From assembly GCA_032191485.1 (NCBI GenBank), contig JAVDOI010000016.1, forward strand, positions 5,862,270 to 5,926,269: DNA of 64,000 bases, in the 5' to 3' direction. This document shows positions 11,641 to 25,159 of this stretch, in pieces; within the stretch, counting starts at the first letter, position 1, and every line of letters begins with the position of its first letter. The position numbers were made by a program, and so were the translations under genes. The stretch is from Leptoclinus maculatus (Eukaryota; Chordata; Actinopteri; Perciformes; Stichaeidae). A model generated the notes under the pieces. That model ran no database searches. It worked only from the letters and a program-made list of their open reading frames with translations, and had not been told where the DNA came from.

Positions 11641-14600
11641 AGAAGAGGAAGAAGAGTCGAGCCTCCTTATGGAAAATTATCTCTTTTGACACAGTTATGC
11701 TCACACAACCACACGGCACCTCAATGGAATATTTGAGTTATTATTAGCAAGAAGTAAACAATAGAAGACTGAGAGGCGGTTCAATGTGAATAAAACCTTC
11801 CAGCATGTATTTGTGTTCATGATTATGTGGATACATGTATATGTATTTTTAGATATGCCAAGCAACTATACAACTTTCTATTTCTCACAGGTGACTAGAG
11901 TCCCTTTCTTGTTTCTTTCTGTAATTATTTTCCTCTTTTTTTCTGTTTTATTGTTATTTAAAATATGAACTGAAGCTAGAAATGCTATTTGTTTATTTGT
12001 TATTGTGCTAGAATTGTCAAAAAAGCTTAGAACGATCACTGAAATGTCAGCTCGCCCTTAAAGGCCTGGGGAAGAACACATTAATATCTTTATATTACAA
12101 TAACTAAATCAAAGACCAGATCTCATATCAAAATGAATTGATTTGTTATCCACCAAATGCTCACGTGCACAAATAATACCACAGAGCACCAAACAAAAGC
12201 ACTGTAATATTTCTTGAAAGCGCTTTGCTCCAAAACTGTATTATGCTTATGGCATCCAACCTTAAAAATATGCTTATATATTCAAAGGGAATAGAAATGG
12301 CTCTGGGCGAATCCAGTTGTCTCCCGGCTGGCTTCCCTTTCCTGGTTTCACAAAACACGCTCAGGCGAGCTCCTGCCATCTCAGAGGAACTGTAAAACAT
12401 CACACCGTGCTCATTCTGGGGAGTATCCTCAATATTTGTCGATAGACAGCAGATATTTACTGCTCGTGCAGCATGGAGCTCACTCAAGGGCACAGCTCCC
12501 CTCTGTCAACCTGGGACATGAAAACCGTCGGGGGAGGGAGGGGAGGAGGGAAAGATAGGGAGGGAGCTGAGATGAAGGGTAGAAGGGACAGAAAGAGGAG
12601 GAGAGGAGGAGAGGAGGGAGGAATCTTGGGAAGAGAAATAGGTGAACCATTCAACTAGAGCAGAGAATGAATCATCATGCAGCACTGACATATGTTCAGA
12701 TTTTTTATGAAGTTTACCAGAAAAGCGTGTAAGTAAAATATCTATTGATTACATGATCGGGACACCTTTGGAAATGGGATTCAAAATGTCAAAGGGGTTA
12801 TCCTGGCTAAGTAAAGGTCGAATGAAAACAACAACAACATTAAATCCTAGAATCCTATTGTTTGTGCTTGCTGTTATAATTACATTATTTACCACCTTAT
12901 TACCACACTGTATGTAGTACTGCAGCTCTACTACTGCAGCACACATGAAGCCTCATGTCTCTCCACTGTCAAGGACCGGGCACAATAATGCTGACACTGA
13001 CGCGGGGAGAACTTGAATGTCGCATTGGATTTCATCCAACTGACTCGTCAGCTGTACAGGTGAAATCTACACACTAGTGTACCGCGCTTGATCAATAGCT
13101 GTCCCGCCAAAAAGTCACCCGAAGACAGGCTCCAGAAGAGCAAAGGTGAGACGATCAGATCCGTGCAGAGGAGGGGGAGAGGTAAAAAAAAGGGAAAGTG
13201 GAGGTGGGGATGGTTGAGAGGAGAGAAAGTCAGAGAGAAAAGTGAGTGACAGGAAAGGAATAGGAAGGTTATACGTATGAGAGACGTAGGAGAGGGTGAG
13301 ACAGAAAAAGAAGAGAGGAAGACACATAGATGGCGACAGAGACGTGAGTTAGAAAACAGAAGGACCGGGCTCACGGCCAAACTGTGACAAGAGACTAAAG
13401 GAAAGTAAACAACATACCAGAGTTAAGTTAAATCAAACAAAGTCAGAGACATCAAACTCCTCCTCCTCCCCCTCTTCCTCCTCCTCCTCCAACCTCCTCC
13501 TCCTCTAGCCTCAGTTTGACCTGCAGGAGACTCTGCTAAACAGTCAAACACTGGACTCTGGTGGACGGTCTCCTGCATGACAATTATTTGAAACATGATG
13601 TCTCTCTGTGAGGTTTCCTTCCAAGTGTCCACAGCTGGCGTCTGGATAACAAATTCTAAATATACCTTCAAGATGTTTTGCTCCACTTAAATGGAATAAA
13701 CTGCAACAGGACACGTAGTTGGACCACTTTGATTATTAGGCTGGTCTTACAGTTCTACAATGATTAAGTCCATAATCAATCTAGCTGTATACATGCAACA
13801 CTTAGATCTGAGGGAAGTGTAATTCTTTAAGGTTAACTTGGCCTGATTCCCATACGTTTGTGTTCAAAGTGATATAATGCTGCTTTAATGCCTTTCTTTC
13901 TTTAGCTTGTCTAAATGTTTTGTCTTTGCTTTTATTGCCCCTGTGTACAACAGAGAGTAAGATCCTGTTTAAATGAAAGTTGAATGAATTAAAGAAGATA
14001 CATTTCCCATTATATCATACAGAAGAGAGAAATCATACAAACATACATATTGTGGTCACGTGTGTTGATGCAAAAAAAACAAAAAAACAAACCCACACGA
14101 GAGCAGGAGAAACGAGCTGTGAACACAAAACGAATATATTATCAATGACGTTTTTAAGGTGACATGCAAACTTTGCAATCAGTTGCCTATTTACATACTC
14201 AGCAGATACAGAAAACACATTATCATTCATTTGGTGCTGTATTTCTGTCCACCTGATGCACGTAAGTCCAATATTCTCTCTCCTTTTAGCTCCTGAGTGA
14301 AATATCTGTCTCTTTAGCTTCCAAATGTAGCCAGCTATTATCTACCTGTGTCTGTCTGCAGTTTGAATGAATGAATGAACGTAAGTTCCCAAACACTAAG
14401 GAGTTATTAGCGCAGTTGAAATGTGTCTTTTACCAAACACACCTCCAGGTTACAACTCTCCTTTGTCTAATTTCAATAATCCATAGTTCATATTGCTGGG
14501 AAGTGAAGCCATCTCGAGGTAATGACTGAAGAGAAGCCCATAAACCATCTTAAAACACATTTTATGTCAAAAAAGGCAGTTCTCTACAGATACATTCTAT

Positions 14601-16992
14601 TATGAGTGACTTTCCACTCTTTGTGATTCAGTAATGGGACATAAAAATGCAAATGACCTGCCAGTAGATGGAGGGAAATGACTATTCCCAATAATAAGAG
14701 TCAATCTTGTGTGAACAGCGGGTAGTATACACGAGCTGCGGGAGCTGAAATTGAGATGAGTTGTGCTGTAAAATTGCGTGTGTGTGTGTGTGTGTGTGGC
14801 TATATGGAAGAGAGAGAGCGAGAGCGAGAGAGAGAGGAACATGTGACACATATGAATTCCAGTGTGTGGGAGAATGTGACAAAAAGAGAGGTCATCTCTA
14901 TTGAAAAGATAAAAGCCTACAGTACAGACGTTGATATCACCAGGTTTCCTATAATCCTCACTAAAAGCTCCCTTTCTCTTCCACTTTGATGGACGTGTGT
15001 TAGCTCAAAATTGTCCACCAAAATGTAGTCTCATTGACGCAACATTGCAGCCACATGCTCCCCTGGTTGCATAGGAATGCATGGATTGATGCTGTAATGT
15101 AGATACAATTTAAAACGACTCTCTTCACACACACAGAGACAAATCCACAGGCCACAAAGAGAACATGGATCAATTATATTCTTCAGTTTCTCTGGGTGTC
15201 CTATAAACGTGAGCAGCCTGAACTGATATGACATGATTAATCTAATCACAAGATTGACTTTTTCCTCCGAGTCAGTTTGTTAGGGGACTGAGCCCGTTTG
15301 CGCTGTAAGGGTATCTGTTACGAGGATGTTAGATATCCACTGATTCAGAGAAGGAAGAAGTAAGAAGATCCACCTTGCTGTGGAAAAGACATGAAAGCGA
15401 TGGAGGCACAAAGGGAAAAATAATGCCCTTCTTTCCCTTCTATCCTCACACCTTTAGGTCCTCTATTCCTTCCATCTTCCCCTCTCTTCCTCTCATTCAA
15501 ATCTTTACCAATTTCCCTTTCTCTTCTCCCTCCCATCCGTCTTTCCACTACCACTCCATCCATACTGTATGCATTTATTCTTGTGAGTCAGTGTGTCTCA
15601 TTTCCTTGCCTCTGTCTTTTCTCATACACAGCCTTCAACATTCAATATCTCTAAACAATGTGTATTACAGTTGATACATTCTCACTCCAAACTCTTTAAA
15701 TACCGACACTTGGTCCGTAGCTCTAAGCTTCAAACTATGACGTTCTAGGCGTCAGTTTTGTCTTTTCAATATAAACTTCTGAGGTAGGTTAACTTGGCAA
15801 CAAAACTACTTGGTTGGGCTAATGAAAAGATAGCCCACTTGTTATGTTGGTGTTACTTAAATACTTAAGTTACGAAACAAAGTCAACGTTGACTTGGTTT
15901 CACACAGGACTCACTACAGCGGTTTCTTGATTGTGATGTGGGTCTGCATGTGTGTTACAGACAGCGTTAGACTGTGCTATGCTATGTACAATTCTAAACC
16001 ACCTGACATCAACAAGTTACTTCAGCTTATTTTTAGCCTTGGACATGTCCTATCTGTTCCACTGGGTTAGCGCCGCAGCTGGGCTACAGTAAGTGAAAGT
16101 ATTTTGGACAGGGTGAGGGACTGAATATCCATCTGGCTCCTAAATTCAACAGGGCATGGTTAAATTGAAGTCAAGATGACTTTCAGACTATAATAAAATT
16201 TGAATGAGTCTCTCGTGATGTCTTGCCAGTCCGTCTGTCCGTTTCCCTTTCCAATGCCCTGTTTATTGGCAACGTATGTCGGACACACTGCACTGTATCT
16301 ACAGTGAGTGTGTGTGTGGTGCTGAGACCCCTTCAGCAGACAGAAATCCTCTTCTCCAGTCTTTATGAGGAGAAAAAAACCCAAGTCTAAAAGCTTCTTG
16401 TCCACATTATCACTTCTCACAAAACCACCACGGCAGAGAAATACATTGAGCTCAGTGCTCTCACATCCAGGAAAACACCTATTGAATCAGTGTGTGTGTG
16501 TGTGTGTGTGACCATGGATTCATTTGTATGGAGGGACTTTTGCAAAACTCATGATGCCTTTAAACTGAGAAAACCAAACAAAGCAGTAGCAGAAATCCCC
16601 CTGATATATTATTAAAGTAAAGTCAAGCAGTTTGGATGTTAAACACATTCCTCCCCGTCAATGACTATGCTGTAATCTTCCAACTACAAATTTCCCACAG
16701 CAAAAAGAGCCAAAAATCAAAAGCAGGCCGTAATTGTCAAATAAAGTCTGTCAGAGAAACAAAACAAAATCTGCTGTAAATGTCATTTCCTTGTAGCTTT
16801 CACCAAAACATTTTTGATAGCTCATAAAGCTATCATATAAAACAGAAAGAGGTCTGCTTACTTTGGCCTGTCGAGCGGGGCCGAGTGAAGCTGAGAGCGC
16901 TGTAACTGTTTTCGCCTGATCTTTGGCAGGCAGGGAGCTCCAGACGAGAGCAGACCACGAGCCATCTGTCCCCCCTGAACCCCCTCAGTCTC

Positions 16993-16994
<2 letters not shown>

Positions 16995-17040
<46 letters not shown>
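16995..17040 (+). repeat. (CA)23 microsatellite
   Basis: Pure CA array of 46 bp in ank3 intron 1. Confidence 0.97.
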
Positions 17041-17042
<2 letters not shown>

Positions 17043-19295
17043 CACGCGGAGGCAGACACAAATGTGCACACAAGGACCTAAACTAAACATACACGTGCAC
17101 GCGGATGGCTCAGTAAACATGTTAAAATTAGGGGACAATATTCAAATCCTCCTTGATCACCCTTTGACACGAGGCCGAACAAACCAAATGACACAGAGGG
17201 AGGAGGAGAGGAAGATGAAAGGGGAGGAAGAAGAAGGAAGTACGAGTGTGAAATGGGGATTTACATCCACCAATACAACTGCTGATCTTTCATTTATACT
17301 AAATATACTGTGTACCCTCCTCCACAAACACAGAGGTTATTACACATTACAGCCTCCCATACTGCAGTAATGGCCTTTCAGATCCTGGCGTTTCTGCTTG
17401 GCAAACAGAAGGCTATTAGATGCTGAAGCAGCCAGCTGCCCCTCAGGCAACACAAAGTAATAGGCTGTTGAATGGGGAGGCCCAAATCCATGGCAGCAGC
17501 ACTCCCCAAACGTGGCAACAAGACAGGTAAGTGTGGGTGTCGAGAGTAAAGAAATTCACCTACGTTTTGTCGCGATGAAATGGTCAATAACCCAAAACAC
17601 AAACCACTACAACTGCAAAATGATATTCGGTCATTCAGTCAGCTGTTGGAAAGCAGCAAAAACTCACATAAATGATGCCATGACCAAACCATCAACAACA
17701 TCAATCCACGAGGTCACAAGAGTTCAAGGGGTCAACCGGGTCAAGCGGGTCAAGCGTGCCCTGAAGGAGGATTTCAATATATTTAATGGGACAGAGCAGT
17801 GGAATGGGCATTCAGTCTGTCTTCTCGGAGAGACTCATTTAGATTAATAACAGCAGCAGATGTCAGTCCCTATACACTGGACTGTAAACCAGGAACCGCT
17901 CTGGAATGATTTGATCAGGCGAGCCACATCTTCGTCCTCTTTTACGACTCCTTTTAAAACCTACTTTTTAAAATTCGCTTTTACTTCAGTAATTCCTTCT
18001 TACTATTTTCTCTCTTGTCATTTTATTGGAATCCGTTTGTATTTTGCTGTTGTGAAGCACTTTGTAATACAATTAATTATGATCATTATTAACATTTTTT
18101 ACACAGAAAATCATATCTTGTGACTTTCTATAAGAAAAAAAGGAAAACAGGAAAATAAAAAAAGCTTTGTCTGTTGCTGTCTCTCTTTCTAATGCTTACG
18201 GTATGAGGAGTGTCTCTCCACCAATTGTGCTGTGTTTAGCACAGGACATGGGACACGGAAATCGATAGAGGGAGGGGTACAGGGTGATCCAGAATGTCAC
18301 TCTCCCTCTTCTCCTCTCCGGGTTAATTTTGGGTGGCTGTTTTCTATCTGCTAAACAACGCAATATGAATCAGATCCACTGGCATACAGTAATACAGTCA
18401 CCTCAACTCATGCACTGCTGGGCTCGGGATGCGAGTCAGCTCACTTACAATCACACTGAACACAAGGACGGCAAAACAGCTTGAGCATCATGCAAGTCAC
18501 CATTTGGTGGTTCCTAGAGCTTTCACTGTGGGCATAAACACAGCAGTTTATTTAGCGGATGCAAGCTGTCAAAGTGCAGCTGATGGTTGTTCTGATCAGT
18601 TATCACCCAGTCTGATGCTGTACAGTTCACAAAGCACTGTGCACAAATGAAAATGATTAGGTATGCAGTATTTCCTTCATACTGTGGTACACAATTTAAT
18701 GACACTGGTCGGGATAAACATCAGACAGAAGAGTTTGTCGATTGACAAAAACAATCCCCACTGAAGCTATGCGTATCCTCATCATTATCATGCACACCTC
18801 TTCAAAAAATCGGTGATATTGGTGAATTATATCAGACAACCATAAAAAAAAGAGCTTTGATCCAATAAAATGACAAACTACTGTTCTCCCCTTGGTCTCT
18901 CGGTGGACAAACATGTGTTTGAAAATCATAATTCAGACTGTGCTGTAAGTGGTTAGACACTTACATCCAATATCTGGGTGAGAATTTGACGATAAACTGT
19001 GGTTTGCAGATCACTGTGTAACTGTCAGAGTAGGTGAAAGGCAACCACCAGTAAATGACTGGTGGCAGGTGGGCCTATTGTCCTGCACAGCAGACAGTTT
19101 ATATTGTGGGTGGCAGCACTTTTACTTCAGGCCAGCGTTGTTCCCGTAGCACTAAAATCTGTGACTGACATCCTTGTGAGCCCCCCCCCTCTGTACGAGA
19201 GCGTGTTGGCCGACCCCCTCTGACCCCTCCGTGTCCATCCATCCATCACACACAGCCAGAGCTGACTGCTCATCAAGGCCGCAGCCACGTGTGCG

Positions 19296-19298
<3 letters not shown>

Positions 19299-19338
<40 letters not shown>
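19299..19338 (+). repeat. (CA)n microsatellite
   Basis: Pure CA array of about 40 bp, followed at 19404-19418 and 19569-19597 by shorter CA runs. Confidence 0.95.
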
Positions 19339-19340
<2 letters not shown>

Positions 19341-19565
19341 AAAAAACATCACATACACATACAGTAACACATATTTCGGGCAGTGTAATACACTTAAGTG
19401 CACACACACACACACACAAACTCATTTTGCCAACTATGATACATATACATGCTTCAGCAGGTAGCGTCAAGGTCGCAGCTGAGCAGAGAGACTAATGACC
19501 TATAATAAGACACAACCTTGACTGATGGGTACAGTCAGTTAGCTTGTGTATAGCGGCCAAAAGAG

Positions 19566-19602
<37 letters not shown>

Positions 19603-20937
19603 CCCACACACACACACACATTAACGGATGCACACGGTGCTCTGCTCTCTGCAGCTCAGCTCTGTGTCTGCTCTCTTCACTGAGGTGGATTTTGATCCGC
19701 CAAACTTTTTAATTTCGCTTCATCTTTTTCAGCAGTCTGGTCTTATGCCTGTCTTTGTATTTAATGTTTTTGTTTTTGTTTCTGGCAGAGACTTCCTGAG
19801 AAAACCTGTTATCAAAAATGTAAAAGGTTTGATAAAACTGAGAAAAACACCGACGATTGTCTGTTTATCAAAGTTATTGAAATAATGGGTGACATGTTTT
19901 TTGCTTTGTGGGGAAATTGCTCTTGACATATGTTCCCTCACCACAGGAAGGAGATACATACAGTTTAATAGCAATGAAACTTTACCACGTTAAGAATGGG
20001 TGTGTGTTCCTATAAGGACACTTTGAGGCACGTTTGTTCAGTCTCCAGCCCCACACTCACCTTTAAATGTCTCCTATATGTAACATTAACATGTGTGTAA
20101 TCCTAGAGGAAGGTATAGCGACACCGATTCAAGCACTGACACAATGCATGTTGACGTTCACAAACTGGTAATTTACACACAAAAAATATGATGTATTTAT
20201 GTAAAAAGATAAAAATAGAACACAAACATCACTTTCAATCAGCCATTTGCACTACAGCCGCTCACTACACCAGCTGTAAAACAGCCTGTGACTGACTCAT
20301 AACATTAATGGCGACATTTTATTCAGTTGACTGCCACTAAACAGACTAATCAACAAGATCTGACAGGCATTTAAGTCCATTCTAAATCAATTTCATCATA
20401 GAATACAGTTTGTAAAAGATCTTAAATGATGTAGAAGTCATGCTGACCCTGAGAGAATAACAAGCACAGCTTTTATTCTGTTGTTGTCTACTGTGTCGTT
20501 CCTGCTTAGTTTCAACCCTCTAATTGGTCACTTCAGCAACTTGTGTGTGTGTCCGATGTTTTTTGTTCCTAACAGCTGGAGCGGCTATTTGGCTGTCAGG
20601 AGTGAAGGTCCCAGAAAACTTAAAAGTGCCCTGGAGGTGTCAAGATGGCTGACACAAAGACAGCTGACAGAATCCCAGTCAGCAACACACACACGTGCAA
20701 CCCCCCCGCCCCCCAATACACACACACGGTGACAGCAACCTAGTCAGCAGCAACACCAACAACAACCTGACTCATATTGCTGCGTCGCGGTGCATCAGAT
20801 CAAGCCTCCATGCTGACAGATAGAAGAAGAGTGCTATTAGACAGAACGTCATAGAGACAGAGAGGACGATTTAATAAGGTAGTATGTCATTATCTTACAG
20901 TAACTTGTGGGATTCAATCCTATGATACAGAGCTTAA

Positions 20938-21590
20938 ACTAATGATAACTTTCATTGTAGATTAATCTGTCATTTTTGGTGGATCAAATTGTTTTGTCCA
21001 TAAAATAGTGAAAATGGTCATCAAGGTCTTCAGAGGCATTATTCTGTTCAACCAACTGACGCACAGTACTGACTTTTTCTCCCAAATACCAATTCAGAAA
21101 CCTCAAGTCAGCGAACCTACAAGTACTGGATAACAATTCGATCTAATTACTCTCTTTTCTCCAAATCTAAAATCGGTACAACACCTAAGACAATATCATT
21201 CACCAGGGATAGCTGCGGCACAAAAAAACTGCAATGTGACTTAGTGAATGCAACTTATTGCAAAAACAGAGAATCTTATCATGACATTGCAAGAAAAAAA
21301 ATGATTTAATGTGGATCCCAGTCCTGATCGGTCTGTGTTATACGTTTTTCTTTAACAGGGGCCATGCACAACACAACCGCTGAACCGCTGAGTTAGCTAT
21401 GAAGCTAATTTATGTCTTCGATCACTGGGCAGGAAGAATAAGGTCCAAAACCCAAATATAGATAATTTACAAAAAGCAGCAAATCCTCACATTTGAAAAG
21501 CTGGAACCAGCAGATGTTTGGTATTTCTGCTTAATAAATGACTTCAACAATTGATTAACTTTCTGCCAAAGGACTAATCAATAAATTAGC
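20938..21590 (+). repeat. MITE family B, copy split by unknown sequence
   Basis: The left part (20938-21030) has the family landmarks TTTCATTGTAGATTAATCTG and TTTTGTCCATAAAATAGTGA. The right part (21442-21590) has GTCCAAAACCC, CACATTTGAAAAGCTGGAAC and the terminal GACTAATCAATAAATTAG. About 410 bp between them does not match the family and may be a further, unidentified insertion. Confidence 0.55.
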
Positions 21591-22300
21591 ACGTCAGCAC
21601 AACTACAGCATGATGATGATAGAGAGTTAAAGCATGCTAACAAAGTTATCTTTGATTTAACCTCAAAACTTGTCTGCTCTAAAAGTGAAATCCATTTCTG
21701 TTCTAAAATAGTGACGAAGTGACAACAAACAGACTGTCAGCGGTGTTGCAGCTCTTGGCGTTATTACTCACTTCCCTCCAGGTGGGATCATACTACTACT
21801 ATAGATTTAAGATGAAACACAGTTTACAGATAGAAGGTGGGGTGTCTCTGAGTTCAGCTGAACACAGAAATATCCAGAGTTTGTCAACATGGCGATACAT
21901 GGCTAGAAGTTGCTGTAGGGCTTTTTCTATTTTCAACATGATGGGTGCTTGTGAAAGCGGCAGTAACCAAACCGAGGTGAAAGAACCACCAGACGAGGAT
22001 GAAGATACTTTAGATTATATGCTAGCTGTCTGTTAAATATACAATAATTATAAATCACACATGAGAATGAGAGAAATTGCCGTGACTTATCAGTTATTTC
22101 TGGGCGAGCAGGCTGGTGAGTTGGTAATGAAACGACTGTGAGGTTAAAGCTGACACAGCAAGGATTAAGTTTCACCATCATCATCAGTACAATAACAGTC
22201 GTCATCCCCCGCTTTATGTTTAACATTAGCAGCTTTTCCGCGGCGACAGGTCCCTCTTTATCCCAGTAACAGGAAATGCAGGACACAAAATTTCCCTTTC

Positions 22301-22526
22301 AGATCGCAACTAACCATTATTTTCGTCATTCGTGAAACTAATCGATCGATTGTTATCAGGTCTATTTTCATTGGGGATTAATCTGTCAATAATGTTCTTG
22401 ATAAATCGATTCGTCATAGAGGAGTGAAGAAACCAGAAAATATTACAGAAGCTTGAGAATTTGACTGTTTTTCTTTAAAAATGTACTCAAACTGATTAAT
22501 AGATCATTGACATAGTTGCCGATTAA
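22301..22526 (+). mobile_element. MITE family B copy (left of minisatellite)
   Basis: Starts GCAACTAACCATTATTTTCG and runs to TTGCCGATTAATTT. This is the left terminus and body of the common fish element whose ends read GCTGCAACTAACGATTATTT and, in reverse, GAGCTGCAACGATTAGTCG. The minisatellite begins directly inside the AT-rich right part. Confidence 0.6.
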
Positions 22527-22960
22527 TTTGATAATTTAATAATTTAATAATAATTTAATAATAATGATTTAATAATAATTTAATAATAATTTAATGATTT
22601 AATAATAATTTAATAATAATTTAATAATTTAATAATAATTTAATAATAATTTAATAATAATTTAATAATAATTTAATAATAATTTAATAATAATTTAATA
22701 ATAATTTAATAATAATTTAATAATTTAATAATAATTTAATGATTTAATAATAATTTAATAATAATTTAATAATTTAATAATAATTTAATAATAATTTAAT
22801 AATAATTTAATAATAATTTAATAATAATTTAATAATAATTTAATAATAATTTAATAATAATTTAATAATAATTTAATAATAATTTGATAATAATTTAATA
22901 ATAATTTGATAATAATTTGATAATAATTTGATAATAATTTTATAATAATTTTATAATAAA
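22527..22960 (+). repeat. AT-rich minisatellite, unit TTTAATAATAA
   Basis: About 434 bp of tandem 11-mers, TTTAATAATAA, mixed with 8-mer (TTTAATAA) and GATTTAATAATAA variants. The right end changes in order: TTTAATAATAA units give way to TTTGATAATAA and finally to TTTTATAATAA. Multi-unit blocks are repeated within the array, so a higher-order duplication is likely. No G+C-containing unit occurs except the G variants. Confidence 0.95.
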
Positions 22961-22974
22961 TGTATTAAGCCCAA

Positions 22975-23367
22975 GCTGACTTGTTTAGATTGCTTGTTTT
23001 GTCTGACTAAAATATTCAGTTTACTATTTAAGATAAAGATAAAATAACCAGCAAATATTTTCATTTCTGAAGTTAGCGTCCGTGAATCCTTTGGAATTTT
23101 TGCTTAAAAATGACAATCAACTAATCCATTAACTGAGTAATCGTTCAGCTCTAATTATAACTACTACTAAATGCCCAATACAGCATATGATGTCCAATCT
23201 GACGTCCAAAATCCAAAGATATTTAGCTCATGATGATATTAAACAGTGAATCCACACAATTTAAACGATTTTTGCTTAAAAATGACTTAACTAATATATT
23301 ATCAAGATAGCTGCCGATTACACTTCAGCTGATCGACTCATCTATTAATCGACTAATCCTGGAGCTT
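22975..23367 (+). repeat. Two tandem right halves of MITE family B
   Basis: Positions 22975-23151 carry TTTTGTCTGACTAAAATATT, ATTTTTGCTTAAAAATGAC and the terminus GTAATCGTTCAGCTCT. Positions 23190-23367 repeat the same order (GTCCAAAATCCAAAGATATT, TTTTTGCTTAAAAATGAC, GACTAATCCTGGAGCT). Together with 22301-22526 there are three partial copies around one minisatellite. Confidence 0.55.
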
Positions 23368-25159
23368 TCTAAGTCCTGCTTTTCCATTTTTAGCCAGCAC
23401 ATCTTGCCTGGAGCTTGACTTTACTGTTTAACTGTGACTTTACAAGTTGTTTTTGGTTTCCCTCCCCTCTTGTGTTTCTGCTGTTCAGTATGAGAGATGG
23501 ATTCCTGGCAGGAGAAGAAGGCTCTGAGGGCACCAAGAACCGGAGCACAGCATCAATCCTGAATACCTGTTCTGCCCTGCGGGTAAACTCGAATCCCAAC
23601 ATGGACAGAGAATGCCCCTCTAGCACTGATCCTGTACTGTCTTTAAATTACATTCAGGCCTTCATACAACTATGTGAACCCAGTTTAATCACACATTCAA
23701 TACAAAAAAAACAGCACAAAATGATCTAAAAAAGATGAACATAAGCCATGAATAGTGGGTCGCCTACAGTAATGTAGCCTACCTGATGTTCAAGCCCACC
23801 TTAAATGTAAACCCACGCTGATTAGCGCCCTTAAAACTAACATTTGTCGTGCTGCAAGTCGCCGTTTACTGTATATTAACGACCTAATGAAAACGTTTAA
23901 ATAATCACTGATGCTTATTGATGACGCTGAGGAGGGTGGCCGTACAATGACAAGATGAGAAAAGAGACACAATTCTTTGGTAACAACTCCAGTCATTGAT
24001 TTCTCTCAGGAACAACCAGGAAGAGGGCGAGAGGGGAGGACAGAGTAAAAGAGGAGAAAACTTTGGGTGAAGACTACGGGTTTAAAATTCAGGACAACCC
24101 CATTTTTTTGGAACGATATAAATCACCACTTTGCTCTGTTCCCAGCCTCATCCTTCAATTTCAGACACAGTACAATATGATAGGAATCCTCTCTGACCTT
24201 TCTAAATCCACCACACAGCAAGTTTACGGTAAACTAGGTTGTGCTTCAACTCATCTTTCAGTGAGGACAGTCTTCATGGGTACGATGAAATACACTTCCA
24301 TCCCACAATATGCTGTGAGTGTTCACTGGTAACATAATCCAAACATGTTTGGTCAAAGCTGCTTGTGAATAATTCAGTATCAAACGTTAAGTAGACAGAA
24401 TGCTTCTATTCTGACTGTCCACATAACTGTTAGCAGAAACACAAGGAATGCTGCCAAAGACCTCTCTTGTGTGTGTGTGTGTGTGTGTCTCTGTGTGTAA
24501 TGTTCTACTGTCTAAAGGTCTATTTTTCCAGTGATCTGACACACAACAAGCTGAGTTAAAGAATACCAATCCCACCTTGGAGCTACAATCAACCTTTCCC
24601 CATCAGCCGGCAGTACACTGGTTTAAAGACGTACACTACTAGCCAGCAGATGACAAAAGCGGTCGTTTCTCTCTGTGTTTTACCTCCCACTGTAATGCAC
24701 AGTACACCCAAGGCCACAGACACACACACACACACACACACACACTGAGAAAATACAGAATTTCCATGCTCAGATTACATCGCAGTAAAGACTGCAACCT
24801 TTTCACACTAAATTACCTCCTTTAAGCTGCAATGGAGTCTTTCCCTCAGGGCTAAAAGCAAAAATACAGAGTGTGTTGTGACAAAGACATGTTTAAGAGC
24901 CCGTGTTTTAGCTCAGTCTATTAACTGGACATTGCAGGAGATTTATTGCGCTTTAGAGGGTAATAATACACATTTCAGAAAAGAAGAGATATGCAGTGCG
25001 AGAAGCAGATTAATAATAATGAAAAAAGAGCAAAAAGGACAGAGGTATCGGTGGATGAAGTCTACACATACTTTAGCTAAAACACCCAACAGAATCCGGT
25101 TGGAGCATGTTCAGACAGAAGGGTGCATCCATGTTTGGGAGTTGGGTGGATTGGATTGA

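Larger units (their letters stand above)
11748..20930 (-). other. ank3: ank3 intron 1, 11.7-20.9 kb
   Basis: No supportable exon. The stretch holds GA-rich tracts (12525-12625 and 13140-13330), a CTC-rich triplet tract (13455-13506), (GT)n at 14777-14798, (GT)n at 16491-16510, (CA)n at 16995-17040, 19299-19338 and 19569-19597, and three clustered GGGTCAA units at about 17728-17755. Nothing else is distinctive. Confidence 0.55.

Noticed and set aside
17490..17526. Plus-strand ATGGCAGCAGCACTC... ending at ACAG|gtaagt, exon-like
   Set aside because: Only 12 codons plus one base (phase 1), opposite strand to ank3, start context weak (C at -3); no partner exon seen.
21719..22036. 105-codon plus-strand frame before the minisatellite
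   Set aside because: Starts at a GTG-type codon (GTGACA), no domain; probably chance or repeat-derived.
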